From NCBI RefSeq assembly GCF_041530365.1, contig NZ_CP168034.1, forward strand, positions 186,001 through 250,000: a stretch of DNA of 64,000 nt, given 5' to 3'. Position 1 is the stretch's first letter. Each line of letters begins with the position of its first letter. The notes under the pieces are model-generated. The model had not been told where the DNA came from. It made no database searches and saw only the letters and a list, made by a program, of their open reading frames with translations. Source of the stretch: Capnocytophaga sp. ARDL2. GTDB taxonomy: Bacteria; Bacteroidota; Bacteroidia; Flavobacteriales; Flavobacteriaceae. Made by a program: the position numbers and the translations under genes. Below are positions 8,459 through 17,292 of this stretch, piece by piece.

Positions 8459-9166
8459 ATGAAAAAGTTAAAAAACCTTCAAAATATAAAAGTTATTGCC
8501 TTTGACGCTGATGACACACTTTTCATCAACGAACCTCATTTTAACCAAGCGGAAAAAATCTTCAAACACATCATGTCGCCTTATATCGACACCGACCAAA
8601 CAGCAGATTTAATCCTACAACATCAAGTAAAAAATCTTTCACTTTATGGTTTTGGGGTAAAAAGTTATGTACTTTCGATGATAGAGGCTGCTTACACACT
8701 TTCGGATTATAAAATTTCGGCAAGAGAAATCGAACAAATCATCCAAGTAGGAAAAGATTTGCTTCAAAAACCTGTTTCGTTGATGCCGGAAATCGAATGC
8801 GTATTGCAATTTTTAGCACCCAATTACCGATTGATCGTCGCGACCAAAGGCGATTTGAAAGACCAACATAGAAAATTGCACGATTCGGGTTTGGGTATTT
8901 ACTTTCACCATATCGAAGTGATGATAAAAAAAAATGAGGAAGATTACAACAAACTTTTAAAGAGATTGGGCGTACAAGCAGAAGAATTTATCATGATAGG
9001 AAATTCACTAAAATCAGATATTTTACCTGTATTAAACATTGGTAGTCAAGCTATTTATGTACCTTTTACATCAACTTGGGTGTACGAACAGATCGATTTT
9101 AAACCTACACACGACCATTTTTTTGAAATTGAAAAAATTGCAGATTTACCTCTGTTGTTCAACTAA
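8459..9166 (+). CDS. HAD-superfamily phosphatase
   Basis: This 235-residue protein carries all HAD motifs: motif I VIAFDADDTLF (nucleophile Asp), motif II with the Thr of ATKGDL, and motif III MIGNSLKSDILP. An alpha-helical cap between motifs I and II marks it as a subclass I enzyme, as in phosphoglycolate-type phosphatases. The substrate cannot be read from the sequence. It is followed after 11 bases by the deacetylase-like gene, so the two may be co-transcribed. Confidence 0.87.
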   Translation: MKKLKNLQNIKVIAFDADDTLFINEPHFNQAEKIFKHIMSPYIDTDQTADLILQHQVKNLSLYGFGVKSYVLSMIEAAYTLSDYKISAREIEQIIQVGKDLLQKPVSLMPEIECVLQFLAPNYRLIVATKGDLKDQHRKLHDSGLGIYFHHIEVMIKKNEEDYNKLLKRLGVQAEEFIMIGNSLKSDILPVLNIGSQAIYVPFTSTWVYEQIDFKPTHDHFFEIEKIADLPLLFN

Positions 9167-9177
9167 ATTTTGATTCT

Positions 9178-10080
9178 ATGTTTCCCATAGCTTTTCATCC
9201 CTCATACATACATCCTGTACCCGAAAACCATCGTTTTCCTATGGAAAAATACCGCCTTTTGCCTGAGTATTTACTCAAAGAAGGGATAGTAGCTCACGAC
9301 TGGTTTTTCGAGCCTACACTGGCGACGGTTGAAGAATTGATTTTGGTACACGATGCTCAATATGTAGAGGATTTTATCAATTTGCGATTGGATGCTAGTG
9401 CGACCAGAAAAACAGGTTTTGTTCACAACAAAGAATTAGTAGAAAGGGAATTGTATTTGGTAAAAGGAGCGATTGAAGGGGCAAGAAAAGCTATAAAATC
9501 AAAGGTTGCCTTTAATATTGCAGGGGGAACTCATCACGCTTACCAAGCTCATGGCGAAGGATTTTGTATGCTCAATGACCAAGCAGTTGCAGCGGGCGTA
9601 TTGTTGAAAGAGCAATTGGCAAAAAACATTTTATTCATCGACCTTGATGTACACCAAGGCAATGGTACAGCAGATATTTTTCAAAACGAAGAGCGTGTTT
9701 TTACTTTTTCGATGCATGGGAAAAACAATTATCCGTTCAAAAAAGAACAATCTTCGTTGGATATCGCATTGGAAGATAATATTTCAGATGTGGAATATCT
9801 ACAATTATTAAACACACATTTACAACAAATTATGAATACTTTTCAACCTGATTTTATTTTTTATCAATCGGGAGTAGATATTTTAGAAAGTGATAAATTG
9901 GGAAAAATGGGGTGCAGTTTAGACGGATGCAAACAAAGAGATTTAGTCGTGTTTTCCATTGCAAAACAGCATGATATTCCCGTACAATGTAGTATGGGAG
10001 GAGGTTATTCGCCCGATGTTTCAACGATTGTACAAGCACACGCCAATACTTTTTTGAGTGCCGTGGAGGTGTTTTTATAA
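9178..10080 (+). CDS. Histone deacetylase-like (acetylpolyamine/acetoin class) amidohydrolase
   Basis: This 300-residue protein matches the arginase/deacetylase-fold zinc hydrolases. The catalytic His pair is in GGTHHAYQAHGEGFCMLND, zinc ligands are in FIDLDVHQGNGT, an Asp is in YQSGVDIL and a Gly-rich loop in SMGGGYSP. Bacterial members deacetylate small amines or proteins; the actual substrate is unknown. The 3' end overlaps by 6 bases the end of the stranded rimM fragment on the other strand, showing that rimM and this gene were once convergent neighbours before the island came between them. Confidence 0.88.
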   Translation: MFPIAFHPSYIHPVPENHRFPMEKYRLLPEYLLKEGIVAHDWFFEPTLATVEELILVHDAQYVEDFINLRLDASATRKTGFVHNKELVERELYLVKGAIEGARKAIKSKVAFNIAGGTHHAYQAHGEGFCMLNDQAVAAGVLLKEQLAKNILFIDLDVHQGNGTADIFQNEERVFTFSMHGKNNYPFKKEQSSLDIALEDNISDVEYLQLLNTHLQQIMNTFQPDFIFYQSGVDILESDKLGKMGCSLDGCKQRDLVVFSIAKQHDIPVQCSMGGGYSPDVSTIVQAHANTFLSAVEVFL

Positions 10081-10420
10081 ATACAAATCAATCAATCCAG
10101 GTGCGGTATTGAATAAAATTTCTTGATTTTCACGATCTACTTTTACGATAAATTCGTCGATGAGAGGTACGAGGATGGTTGCCTCGTTATAAGAGATTTC
10201 AAACAAAGCTTGTACACCGTTGTCTGTAACTTTTTCGATGATTCCAAACGCACCTTTTTCTTGGTCAATTGCTTTGAAACCAACAACTTCGTGGTAATAA
10301 AATTTATTTCCTTCCAATTTTGGAAGCATGTTTAGCGGAAGATATACTTCGCGTCCTATGAGTTCGTCTGCGTCTTCTTCAGAGGCAATATCTTCAAAAA
10401 GCACACGTAAGAAACGCTCT
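10075..10420 (-). pseudogene. Stranded 3' end of rimM left by island insertion
   Basis: This minus-strand fragment encodes the last 115 or so residues of RimM and ends at the normal stop. It is nearly identical to the 3' part of the intact rimM at 24833-25357: about a dozen base changes and four amino-acid changes. Homology ends abruptly at base 10420, after which unrelated sequence begins. The first 90 bases inside the junction (10331-10420) are identical in both copies. It lacks the N-terminal RimM domain and a start, so it should be nonfunctional even if an internal ATG is used. Confidence 0.88.
10331..10420. repeat. 90-bp direct repeat, left attachment-like end of the island
   Basis: These 90 bases are identical to 25089-25178, in the same orientation. 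Both lie inside rimM sequence. To the outside of this copy the two rimM segments differ at scattered positions, and inside they are unrelated. This is what site-specific integration into a gene leaves when the element brings its own replacement 3' end. Confidence 0.85.
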
Positions 10421-10776
10421 ACTTTAAGAGAAGACAGATTATTTACTGTTTAAAATTTCTTACGAATCAGAACATATGAAAGCAACTATTCTATTTACAA
10501 AGCAAGTTATGAAATATTTCACATTTTAAAATACATAGCTATCTCCTGTTTCGAAAAATTTTAAACAAACTGACGAGTGTATTTTCTAAACCACACCCTT
10601 TATTATCATGATAACCCATCATATACAACAATAAACACAATACATTATTTTATTCCAGCATAAAATTTAAAAATCTTTTTTTTATTTTTTTACGCTTAAA
10701 ATATGTTAAAATCTACCACGCTTATTTATAAAATTATTATATTTAAAAAGTTTTAACAATCTAAATCATTTTTATT

Positions 10777-10938
10777 ATGTGTAAAAGAAGTATTTTAAGC
10801 TTATTGTTAATTAGCCTCTTTTCGTGTCAAAACGAGTTTTCTACAGATACTAAAAATTATGATTCAGAAAACTCGAAAATTGCAAGTAGTAAAATCATTA
10901 CTATTGCCAGGCCAAAAATTCAGCTGTTAATTTTTTGA
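10777..10938 (+). CDS. Short lipoprotein N-terminus, probably a gene remnant
   Basis: ATG at 10777 opens a 53-residue frame with a lipoprotein signal (MCKRSILSLLLISLFSCQNE, Cys at the lipobox) and a short polar tail that ends in a hydrophobic, unnatural-looking C-terminus. It looks like the 5' end of a larger secreted lipoprotein cut off by rearrangement. The surrounding 10421-11201 otherwise shows no gene. It might be the start of the C10-protease-type gene whose middle part survives at 23892, but the sequence does not prove this. Confidence 0.35.
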   Translation: MCKRSILSLLLISLFSCQNEFSTDTKNYDSENSKIASSKIITIARPKIQLLIF

Positions 10939-11201
10939 ACAAAAAATAAAATTAAACTGCGAAAGTAAGTAAAAAGATGTAATATACACATACTAAATGG
11001 TTTAGTTTTTTATCAGAGAAATGTTGGAAAGCAAGGCATAGGGTAATTTGACGGGTAAAAACAAAGTTAGGTTTCTAAATCGTTACCTAATGGTGGTTTT
11101 AAATATTTTAAGTAAAAGACTATATTTCAGTGTTTTGCACTTGTTTTCATAGCGTATGGTAACTCAATAGAAATTAATTTTGTAATTTAAAAAGTTGAGT
11201 T

Positions 11202-12449
11202 ATGCAAGTAAAAAAATCAACCTTCAAAGTGCTTTTCTATCTGAAAAAGAATGCTCCTAAGAAAAACGGAAAAGTGGCCATTATGGGTAGGATTACCATT
11301 GATGGTAAAATTGCCCAATTTAGTACTAAACTCGAAATTTTTCCCGATAAATGGGACTTGAAATTCGGCAAAGTCTTAGGTAAGAGTGAAGAAGCTCTTT
11401 TATTAAATCGCAAATTGGAAGAACTGAAAACTCGTTTGGTCAATCAATATGACCATTTGATGAAAACAGAAGGCTTTGCCACTGCCGAAAAGCTTAAAAA
11501 CAGCTTTTTAGGCATTGGAACAATGGACGATTCGCTTTTAAAAGTTTTTGAAAATTTCAACGTTGATTTTGAAAAAATGGTTCAAAAAGGAGTAAGAGGC
11601 AAACAGACATTAGCGAAATATCAAAATGTATATACACATCTTTCAGATTTTATTGGTTATAAATACCATCGAAAAGATATGGCCTTTCGGGAGCTTACAG
11701 CGGATTTCATTAAAGATTTTGATTTTTATCTTCGTGTTGATAAAGGATTAACACATAATACGATATGGGTATATATGATGCCTTTGTGTAAGATGATTGA
11801 CATCGCTTTGGAAAAAGATTTGATTCACAAGAACCCATTCCGAGAATACGAAATTACAATGCAGGAAAAAGACCGAGGTTATTTGCTAAAAGAAGAAATT
11901 GAGCAGTTATTGAGCTGTACTTTTAAGAGTAAAACCCGTGAATTGGTGCGTGATTTGTTCGTGTTTAGCTGTTTTACAGGACTTTCGTATATTGACATCA
12001 AACAGCTTAAAAAGAACCAAATTCAAACCTTTTTTGATGGCAATCGTTGGATTCTTTCCCGTAGGCAAAAAACGAGCAATCCTTCCAATGTTCGCATACT
12101 TCCCATCGCTCAAAAAATCATTGATAAATACGAATCCATCAGTAGAGGTGAGTTTGTATTTCCTGTCCCAAGTAATACCTCTTGCAATCTTCATTTAAGA
12201 GAAATTAGCTTAGAGGCGGGTATTGATAAAACAAAGCCATTGAGCTTTCATTGGGCAAGGCATACTTTTGGCACCTTATTTCTTACAGAAGGTGTTCCTT
12301 TGGAAAGTGTTAGTAAAATGATGGGACACAAGAATTTGAAAACCACACAGATTTATGCTAAAATCACCAATGAAAAAATCAGTAAGGATATGGAAAAAAT
12401 CGCTTGTAAATTCAATGATTTTGGTGAGCGATTAGTCGCTTCATTATAA
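11202..12449 (+). CDS. int: Tyrosine recombinase/integrase, IntDOT-like
   Basis: This 415-residue protein has an N-terminal arm-binding domain (Arm-DNA-bind_5 type: STFKVLFYLKKNAPKKNGK), a SAM-like core-binding domain (about 110-210) and a C-terminal catalytic domain. Catalytic residues seen are Lys in RRQKTSN, His-Arg in HWARHTFG, His in MMGHKNLKTT and the Tyr nucleophile in TQIYAKI. At the place of the first catalytic Arg it reads CFTGLSYID, with Ser; IntDOT of CTnDOT is known to lack this Arg as well. It lies 780 bases inside the left border and points inward, as expected for an element integrase. Confidence 0.92.
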   Translation: MQVKKSTFKVLFYLKKNAPKKNGKVAIMGRITIDGKIAQFSTKLEIFPDKWDLKFGKVLGKSEEALLLNRKLEELKTRLVNQYDHLMKTEGFATAEKLKNSFLGIGTMDDSLLKVFENFNVDFEKMVQKGVRGKQTLAKYQNVYTHLSDFIGYKYHRKDMAFRELTADFIKDFDFYLRVDKGLTHNTIWVYMMPLCKMIDIALEKDLIHKNPFREYEITMQEKDRGYLLKEEIEQLLSCTFKSKTRELVRDLFVFSCFTGLSYIDIKQLKKNQIQTFFDGNRWILSRRQKTSNPSNVRILPIAQKIIDKYESISRGEFVFPVPSNTSCNLHLREISLEAGIDKTKPLSFHWARHTFGTLFLTEGVPLESVSKMMGHKNLKTTQIYAKITNEKISKDMEKIACKFNDFGERLVASL

Positions 12450-12985
12450 CGTAGTTGATTGTCTATCAAAGATATTCGATTTTAGTATTTACCGATACAG
12501 GGATTGTTTACAATTTTTGTATCGGTTTTTTTATTGGCTTTTATTCGGCAGAGGAAGGCTACTTCATTTCATTTTAGTTAGTAATGGTGTGTGCGTTTGT
12601 TTATGGTATTTTCTCCTGTTTTATTTATGGGGTAAGAAGCCGATATGGGTGTTCGTTTTCGAGAGCAAAGGTATTTCTGTGTTTGTAACGCTTCTACAAG
12701 GTCAAGCCTTTGGTTTTCAAAAAAATCTCCACACCCGTTTTCAACAGGGGTTGTATTTTTTTGAAAAACCTTGTAGCCGCTAAACACAGACCTTTTAGGC
12801 TCTCGAAACGACAACCGCATATTCCGGCTCTTTATACGAATAAAAAAATGTCGAAAATGATAAAAATGAACGCACTACTTACTACTTGTTTTAATGAAAC
12901 GACTTCGCTCTTCCTCTCATTGCCGAATTAAAAATTTTAGTTAAGATGAGCAAGTATGCTTATGTTTTTTGTGCTTTCTCTTTTA
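12450..12985. other. Non-coding stretch with a long inverted repeat downstream of int
   Basis: No convincing gene. The notable structure is at 12692-12774: CTACAAGG (12692-12699) pairs with CCTTGTAG (12767-12774), and inside it GGTTTTCAAAAAAAT (12710-12724) pairs with ATTTTTTTGAAAAACC (12753-12768). A small ACCCG...GGGT hairpin sits in the loop. This may be a structured RNA, a terminator complex for int, or part of a transfer origin. Confidence 0.5.
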
Positions 12986-13225
12986 TATTTAGAAACTTAC
13001 CTATTTGTATGCTTACTTATACACGCACGTACCTACATATTTACATACATATATGCACAAACAAGTAAGTGTGTAAGTATTTACGTTTGCAGATAATCAC
13101 ATAGGTATTATCGTATTTGTTTACGTACGTATGTACATATGTAAGTACGTTGGTACGTAGCTACGTAGCTACATACATATGTATGTGCGTACAAAGAAAC
13201 ATACACAATTACACACGTATTTACA
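12986..13225. repeat. Tetranucleotide-periodic sequence (TACN/ACGT type)
   Basis: For about 240 bases the sequence runs in steps of four: the first part as CTTA CCTA ... CATA CATA, the second as ACGT ACGT ATGT ACAT and so on with AGCT and ACGT words. It is rich in TA, GTAC and ATAT steps and contains many small palindromes. No open frame or known motif explains it. It lies just upstream of the mobA remnant. Confidence 0.7.
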
Positions 13226-13531
13226 TAAGGAAGTCTTTGGCATTATAGGGCATTCAATGGCAAGGAATGATATATCTGCTAAATGATTGAAATTCGGTTG
13301 TTTTGCACAAAAACAAAAGACAATGATTTTGGAAGGTCTTTCTTTCTTTTTCAAAGCTAATTTTAATGCGACCGATAGGGAGTATTTTCTGTTCACCCGA
13401 ACAGAGCAAGTTGTGTTTTGAGATGCTCAAAATATTTTCCGCATCTCAAAACCACTTGCCCTTGCAGGGAGCTGAAAACCTCTCCAAAGTCGTGGTTTTT
13501 TAACTTAACAACCGATTTTATAAATAACACT

Positions 13532-14001
13532 ATGGACACAAAAAATATTCAACATAAGCAATATAACGGACGACACAAAAGCTCAATCCAACCACACATC
13601 GGTATGTGTTTCGACTAAATGATGAAGATAATGCTAAATTTCTATCCCTGTTTGAACAATCGGGAATGAAAATCAAAGCTCATTTTATCACTTCGGTATT
13701 ATTTTCCAAAGAAATCAAAAGTGTAAAATTCGATAAATCAGTATTGGATTTTTATATCAAACTCACCGAACTCTATGGGCAATTTCGGGCGGTGGGAGTG
13801 AATTACAATCAGATAGTAAAGATTTTGTATCGCAATTTTTCCGAAAAGAAAGCCGCTGCCTATCTGTTCAAACTTGAAAAACAAACGGCTCAAATGGTAG
13901 CTATCTGTAAAGAAATTATGGCTATTTCACAACAATTAGAACAACATATCACTGAAAAAATAATGACGTGTAAGACATCAAACTTCATTTTATATATTTG
14001 A
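13532..14001 (+). pseudogene. mobA: Mobilization protein MobA, frameshifted and truncated
   Basis: ATG at 13532 begins MDTKNIQHKQYNGRHK, then the frame must shift near 13580 to read HRYVFRLNDEDNAKFLSLFE and continue to 14001. The product matches the MobA accessory relaxosome protein of Bacteroidota conjugative elements: a ribbon-helix-helix-like N-terminus, FITSVLFSKEIK, FRAVGVNYNQIVKILYRNFSEKKA, and a helical C-terminus. The C-terminus is replaced by unrelated residues, and the mobB relaxase that normally follows is absent; the superoxide dismutase gene begins instead. Loss of mobB suggests a deletion that joined cargo to this end. Confidence 0.75.
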
Positions 14002-14166
14002 TTTACAATTTATTAAAAAGTACATTATGAAAATAGATAAAAAATTTATCGATTTATTTTTTTAGACAAGTATAAATTATTATTTTTGCTAATCTAAACA
14101 CAATAACAAACTAATAATATTAAAAAACTAAAAACCAATAAACTAACTAATTTAATTGTAAGTAAA

Positions 14167-14763
14167 ATGAAAATCAATCACACACTTCCAGAGCTTCCAT
14201 ATGATAAAAACGCTCTAAACCCGATTATTACCGAGGAAACTTTTGACTATCACTACGACAAGCATCACGCTACCTATGTAAATAACCTTGCTGGATTGGT
14301 AAAAGATACCGAATGGGCGGAAAAAGACATCGTGGATATCATCCGAAAAAGCCACGCACAAAACAATGTAGCTATTTTCAACAATGCGGCTCAGCATTGG
14401 AATCATTCCTTTTTTTGGAATTGCCTGTCGCCCGATGGCGGAAAAAATCCTACGGGGAAAATCGCCGAACTCATTAACCGCGATTTCGGAAATTTTGAAA
14501 ATTTTAAAGAACAATTCTCTACCACTGCCGTAAAATTATTCGGTGCAGGTTGGGCGTGGCTGGCTCAAAATCAAGAAGGAAAACTAGAAATTCTCCCAAT
14601 GAAAGATGCCTACACTCCACTTACCGAAAACAAAACGCCTATTCTCACCATTGATGTATGGGAACACGCTTACTATATCGATTACCGAAATGCAAGACCC
14701 AAATTCGTGGAAGGTTTCTGGGAATTGGTCAATTGGAATTTTGCTAACCAAAATCTAAAATAA
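14167..14763 (+). CDS. sodB: Superoxide dismutase, Fe-type
   Basis: This 198-residue cytoplasmic enzyme dismutates superoxide. The metal ligands are visible: His29 in DYHYDKHH, His81 in WNHSFFW, Asp163 and His167 in DVWEHAYY. The second-sphere Gln is in NNAAQ (about residue 77), where Fe enzymes have it, and the overall pattern is closest to E. coli SodB; some Bacteroidota enzymes of this type accept Mn too. It is the first gene of a long operon and is followed after 1 base by a TPR protein. A TATTTTTG -7-like box lies at about 14081-14088; no clear TTG box. Confidence 0.95.
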   Translation: MKINHTLPELPYDKNALNPIITEETFDYHYDKHHATYVNNLAGLVKDTEWAEKDIVDIIRKSHAQNNVAIFNNAAQHWNHSFFWNCLSPDGGKNPTGKIAELINRDFGNFENFKEQFSTTAVKLFGAGWAWLAQNQEGKLEILPMKDAYTPLTENKTPILTIDVWEHAYYIDYRNARPKFVEGFWELVNWNFANQNLK

Positions 14764-14764
14764 T

Positions 14765-15250
14765 ATGAGTGATACTTGTGTAAATCATATCGAAAATTAT
14801 TGGAAATTTTTGACAGAAGAAGCTAATAAATTTTTCGATGAAGGAAATTACGAACTTGCTTTAGATGGCTACCTAAACGCCTTATATAGAGCAGAAGTAT
14901 TGAATAGCAATTTGCCAGATTGTGTGCGATTAAAAGTGCCTTTCATACAAGTATATACCATTTCGTGTTACAATTTGGCAAATTGTTATCAAGAAGTTAA
15001 GGATTTGAACAGAGCCGAAGAGATATTGCAAAAAGCAATATATTTTCTTTTGCATTTCTATCAGAAGGATTATCAAAAGGAAATCATTGAAAAAGAATTA
15101 AGAAAATCTATTCTCAATTACCTTAGTTTTACTCAAAAAAGTAATGTTAGAACATCAAAGACAGATGCTTTCTTAACTTATTTAAAAAATCAAATAACAA
15201 AAAATAATTTACAAAATATAAAAACATTTGATTATGTGCAATTCAATTAA
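14765..15250 (+). CDS. TPR-like helical protein of unknown function
   Basis: This 161-residue protein is all-helical and reads like two or three tetratricopeptide repeats: AANKFFDEGNYELALDGYLNAL, then NLANCYQEVKDLNRAEEIL. It has no signal peptide or membrane segment, so it should be cytoplasmic. TPR domains bind other proteins. Its start codon is one base after the sod stop codon and its end overlaps the peroxiredoxin gene, so it is probably made in step with them. A chaperone or scaffold role for the dismutase or peroxiredoxin is a guess. Confidence 0.75.
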   Translation: MSDTCVNHIENYWKFLTEEANKFFDEGNYELALDGYLNALYRAEVLNSNLPDCVRLKVPFIQVYTISCYNLANCYQEVKDLNRAEEILQKAIYFLLHFYQKDYQKEIIEKELRKSILNYLSFTQKSNVRTSKTDAFLTYLKNQITKNNLQNIKTFDYVQFN

Positions 15251-15851
15251 AAAACTGATTCAGAGAGAACAATTACAACTCATTCAAAAAGGAATACTAA
15301 GTATTGGGGACAAATTACCTGAATTTACTAAAAAAGCCGTTATTTCTACAAAACAAGGCATAGAAATTTCTGAAATTACAAATAACTATGCAACGGAGCA
15401 AGGAAAGTGGATGGTGCTTTTTTGGTGGCCCAAAGATTTTACTTTCGTCTGCCCAACAGAAATTGTAGAATTCAACAAAAACAACGAAAAATTCGCAGAG
15501 AGAAATGCTTTGCTGATTGGTGCTTCAACTGATACTGAATATGTACATTTAGGGTGGAGACAAAATCATCCCCAATTAGCAGACCTTTCTATCCCAATGC
15601 TTGCTGATACTTCCAAATCTTTATCCGAAGAAATGGGAATTTTAAACTGCGAAGAAAAAGTTGCTTATCGAGCTACTTTTATCATTGACCCACAAGGAAT
15701 TATACAATGGGTGAGCGTTTATCCTATGAATGTAGGAAGAAATGTAGAGGAAGTACTTCGTGTATTAGATGCTCTCCAAACGGAAGAATTAACTGCCTGT
15801 GGATGGAAGGCAGGAGAACAAACACTCTCTCAACAATTAAAAAACCAATAA
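15234..15851 (+). CDS. 2-Cys peroxiredoxin, AhpC/Prx1 type
   Basis: This protein of about 205 residues reduces hydrogen peroxide and organic peroxides. The peroxidatic Cys is in the family motif FTFVCPTEIVEF and the resolving Cys near the C-terminus in LTACGWKAGE; the Arg and Thr of the active site are also present. The ATG at 15234 overlaps the TPR gene by 17 bases. The first 24 residues before LSIGDKLPEFT are longer than usual. No AhpF-type reductase is adjacent, so electrons must come from another source such as thioredoxin. Confidence 0.92.
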   Translation: MCNSIKKLIQREQLQLIQKGILSIGDKLPEFTKKAVISTKQGIEISEITNNYATEQGKWMVLFWWPKDFTFVCPTEIVEFNKNNEKFAERNALLIGASTDTEYVHLGWRQNHPQLADLSIPMLADTSKSLSEEMGILNCEEKVAYRATFIIDPQGIIQWVSVYPMNVGRNVEEVLRVLDALQTEELTACGWKAGEQTLSQQLKNQ

Positions 15852-15852
15852 A

Positions 15853-17292
15853 ATGACCGATATTTACCTTTGTACAGAACTCAAACGATATACTCACAAT
15901 TCACCATCTGAAAAAGGCACAATGATCCGATTTATTCGTAACGAAAAAGATTTGCAAAAGATTGATATTCAAGAAAATTTAAAATCAGAAATTCGTCAAT
16001 CATTCGACAAGAAAGAGAATAAACATTGGTGTCTTTGGCAAGAAGAAAAAAGTTTGCTGGTAGCCGTTTCTAAAGATGAATTAGAAGATTTAAGGCAAAT
16101 AGGTGCGAATGTTATAGGCTCATTACAGCGTTCCGCTGCCTCTCCCTCTACAGAAGTGGTATTCGAAAATCTAGAAATGTTTTCCGAAAAAGAAAAATAC
16201 GCTCTCTTGGAAGGTATGTTGCTTAGCAGTTATCATTTTGATAAATATCTATCCCAAAAAAGGGAAGGCAAAATCACGCTATTTATTTCAGAAACCGCAG
16301 TTTCAGAACAGCAATACAAGGAACTTAATATACTTCTCGAAGCCATTTCCCTCACCAAAAACGCAGTGAATGAACCTGCTAATTATATGGACGCACTCAA
16401 ATTTTCAGAATGGGCACAAGGAGCAGGTGAAAAATTCGGTTTTGAAACGGAAATTCTTCATAAAAAGCAAATCGAAACCCTGAAAATGGGCGGTTTGCTT
16501 GGGGTAAATAAAGGTTCGGAAATACCACCCACTTTTAATATTATGCACTACAAACCGAAAAATGCAATAAATGATCAGCCGTTAGTTTTGGTGGGCAAAG
16601 GCGTAATGTTCGATACGGGCGGTTACTCACTCAAAGTGGGTGGCGTAATGAGTACAATGAAATGCGATATGGCAGGTGGTGCAGCCGTTCTAGGAGCGAT
16701 GTGTGCCATTGCAGGCAATCAATTACCTTATTATGTCATCGGTATTGTACCCGCTACGGATAATAAAATCAGCTCCAATGCCTTAGTGGTAGATGATGTG
16801 ATTACCATAATGGACGGCACAACGGTAGAAGTGCAAAATACCGATGCCGAAGGACGGCTTGTACTCGCCGATGCTCTGTGCTATGCGAAAAAATTCAACC
16901 CCGAATTGGTGATTGATATGGCTACGCTCACAGGAGCTTCGGCAGCAATAACGGGAAGTTTTGGTATTGCAGGACTTTCCAACCACCAAGAAAGTATCGA
17001 TGCTCTAAAATCCATTGGCGAAGAGGTTTATGAACGCATTGTACAGCTCCCTCTTTGGAAAGAATATGCCGAACTCATAAAATCTGATATTGCCGACCTT
17101 AAAAACATTGGTGGACCAATTGGCGGAGTCAGTACAGCAGCCAAATTCTTGGAACATTTTACCGATTACCCTTGGGTACATCTCGACATCGCAGGAGCAG
17201 CTTTTCTCAAAGACAAAAAAGGCTATAAACAAAGCGGAGCAACCGCCGTTCCTGTAAGATTAATATATGAATTTGTAAAAAGTAAATGCTAA
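15853..17292 (+). CDS. M17 leucyl aminopeptidase family protein
   Basis: This 479-residue enzyme matches the M17 family of two-metal aminopeptidases, which cut N-terminal residues from peptides in the cytoplasm. Metal-binding and catalytic motifs are intact: VGKGVMFDTGGYSLK, CDMAGGAAVLGAM and NTDAEGRLVLADAL. The N-terminal third (about 1-170) is the less conserved oligomerisation domain. It starts one base after the peroxiredoxin stop and ends overlapping the YceI-like gene, so it is in the middle of the operon. From here on the genes become visibly richer in G and C. Confidence 0.92.
   Translation: MTDIYLCTELKRYTHNSPSEKGTMIRFIRNEKDLQKIDIQENLKSEIRQSFDKKENKHWCLWQEEKSLLVAVSKDELEDLRQIGANVIGSLQRSAASPSTEVVFENLEMFSEKEKYALLEGMLLSSYHFDKYLSQKREGKITLFISETAVSEQQYKELNILLEAISLTKNAVNEPANYMDALKFSEWAQGAGEKFGFETEILHKKQIETLKMGGLLGVNKGSEIPPTFNIMHYKPKNAINDQPLVLVGKGVMFDTGGYSLKVGGVMSTMKCDMAGGAAVLGAMCAIAGNQLPYYVIGIVPATDNKISSNALVVDDVITIMDGTTVEVQNTDAEGRLVLADALCYAKKFNPELVIDMATLTGASAAITGSFGIAGLSNHQESIDALKSIGEEVYERIVQLPLWKEYAELIKSDIADLKNIGGPIGGVSTAAKFLEHFTDYPWVHLDIAGAAFLKDKKGYKQSGATAVPVRLIYEFVKSKC

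Noticed and set aside
10331-10420. tRNA gene as integration site
   Set aside because: The duplicated segment is rimM coding sequence; no cloverleaf or tRNA motif is present at either end.
12517-12931. Overlapping frames of 73-88 codons downstream of the integrase
   Set aside because: They cross the inverted repeat, have aromatic-rich unnatural compositions and lack a plausible start context.
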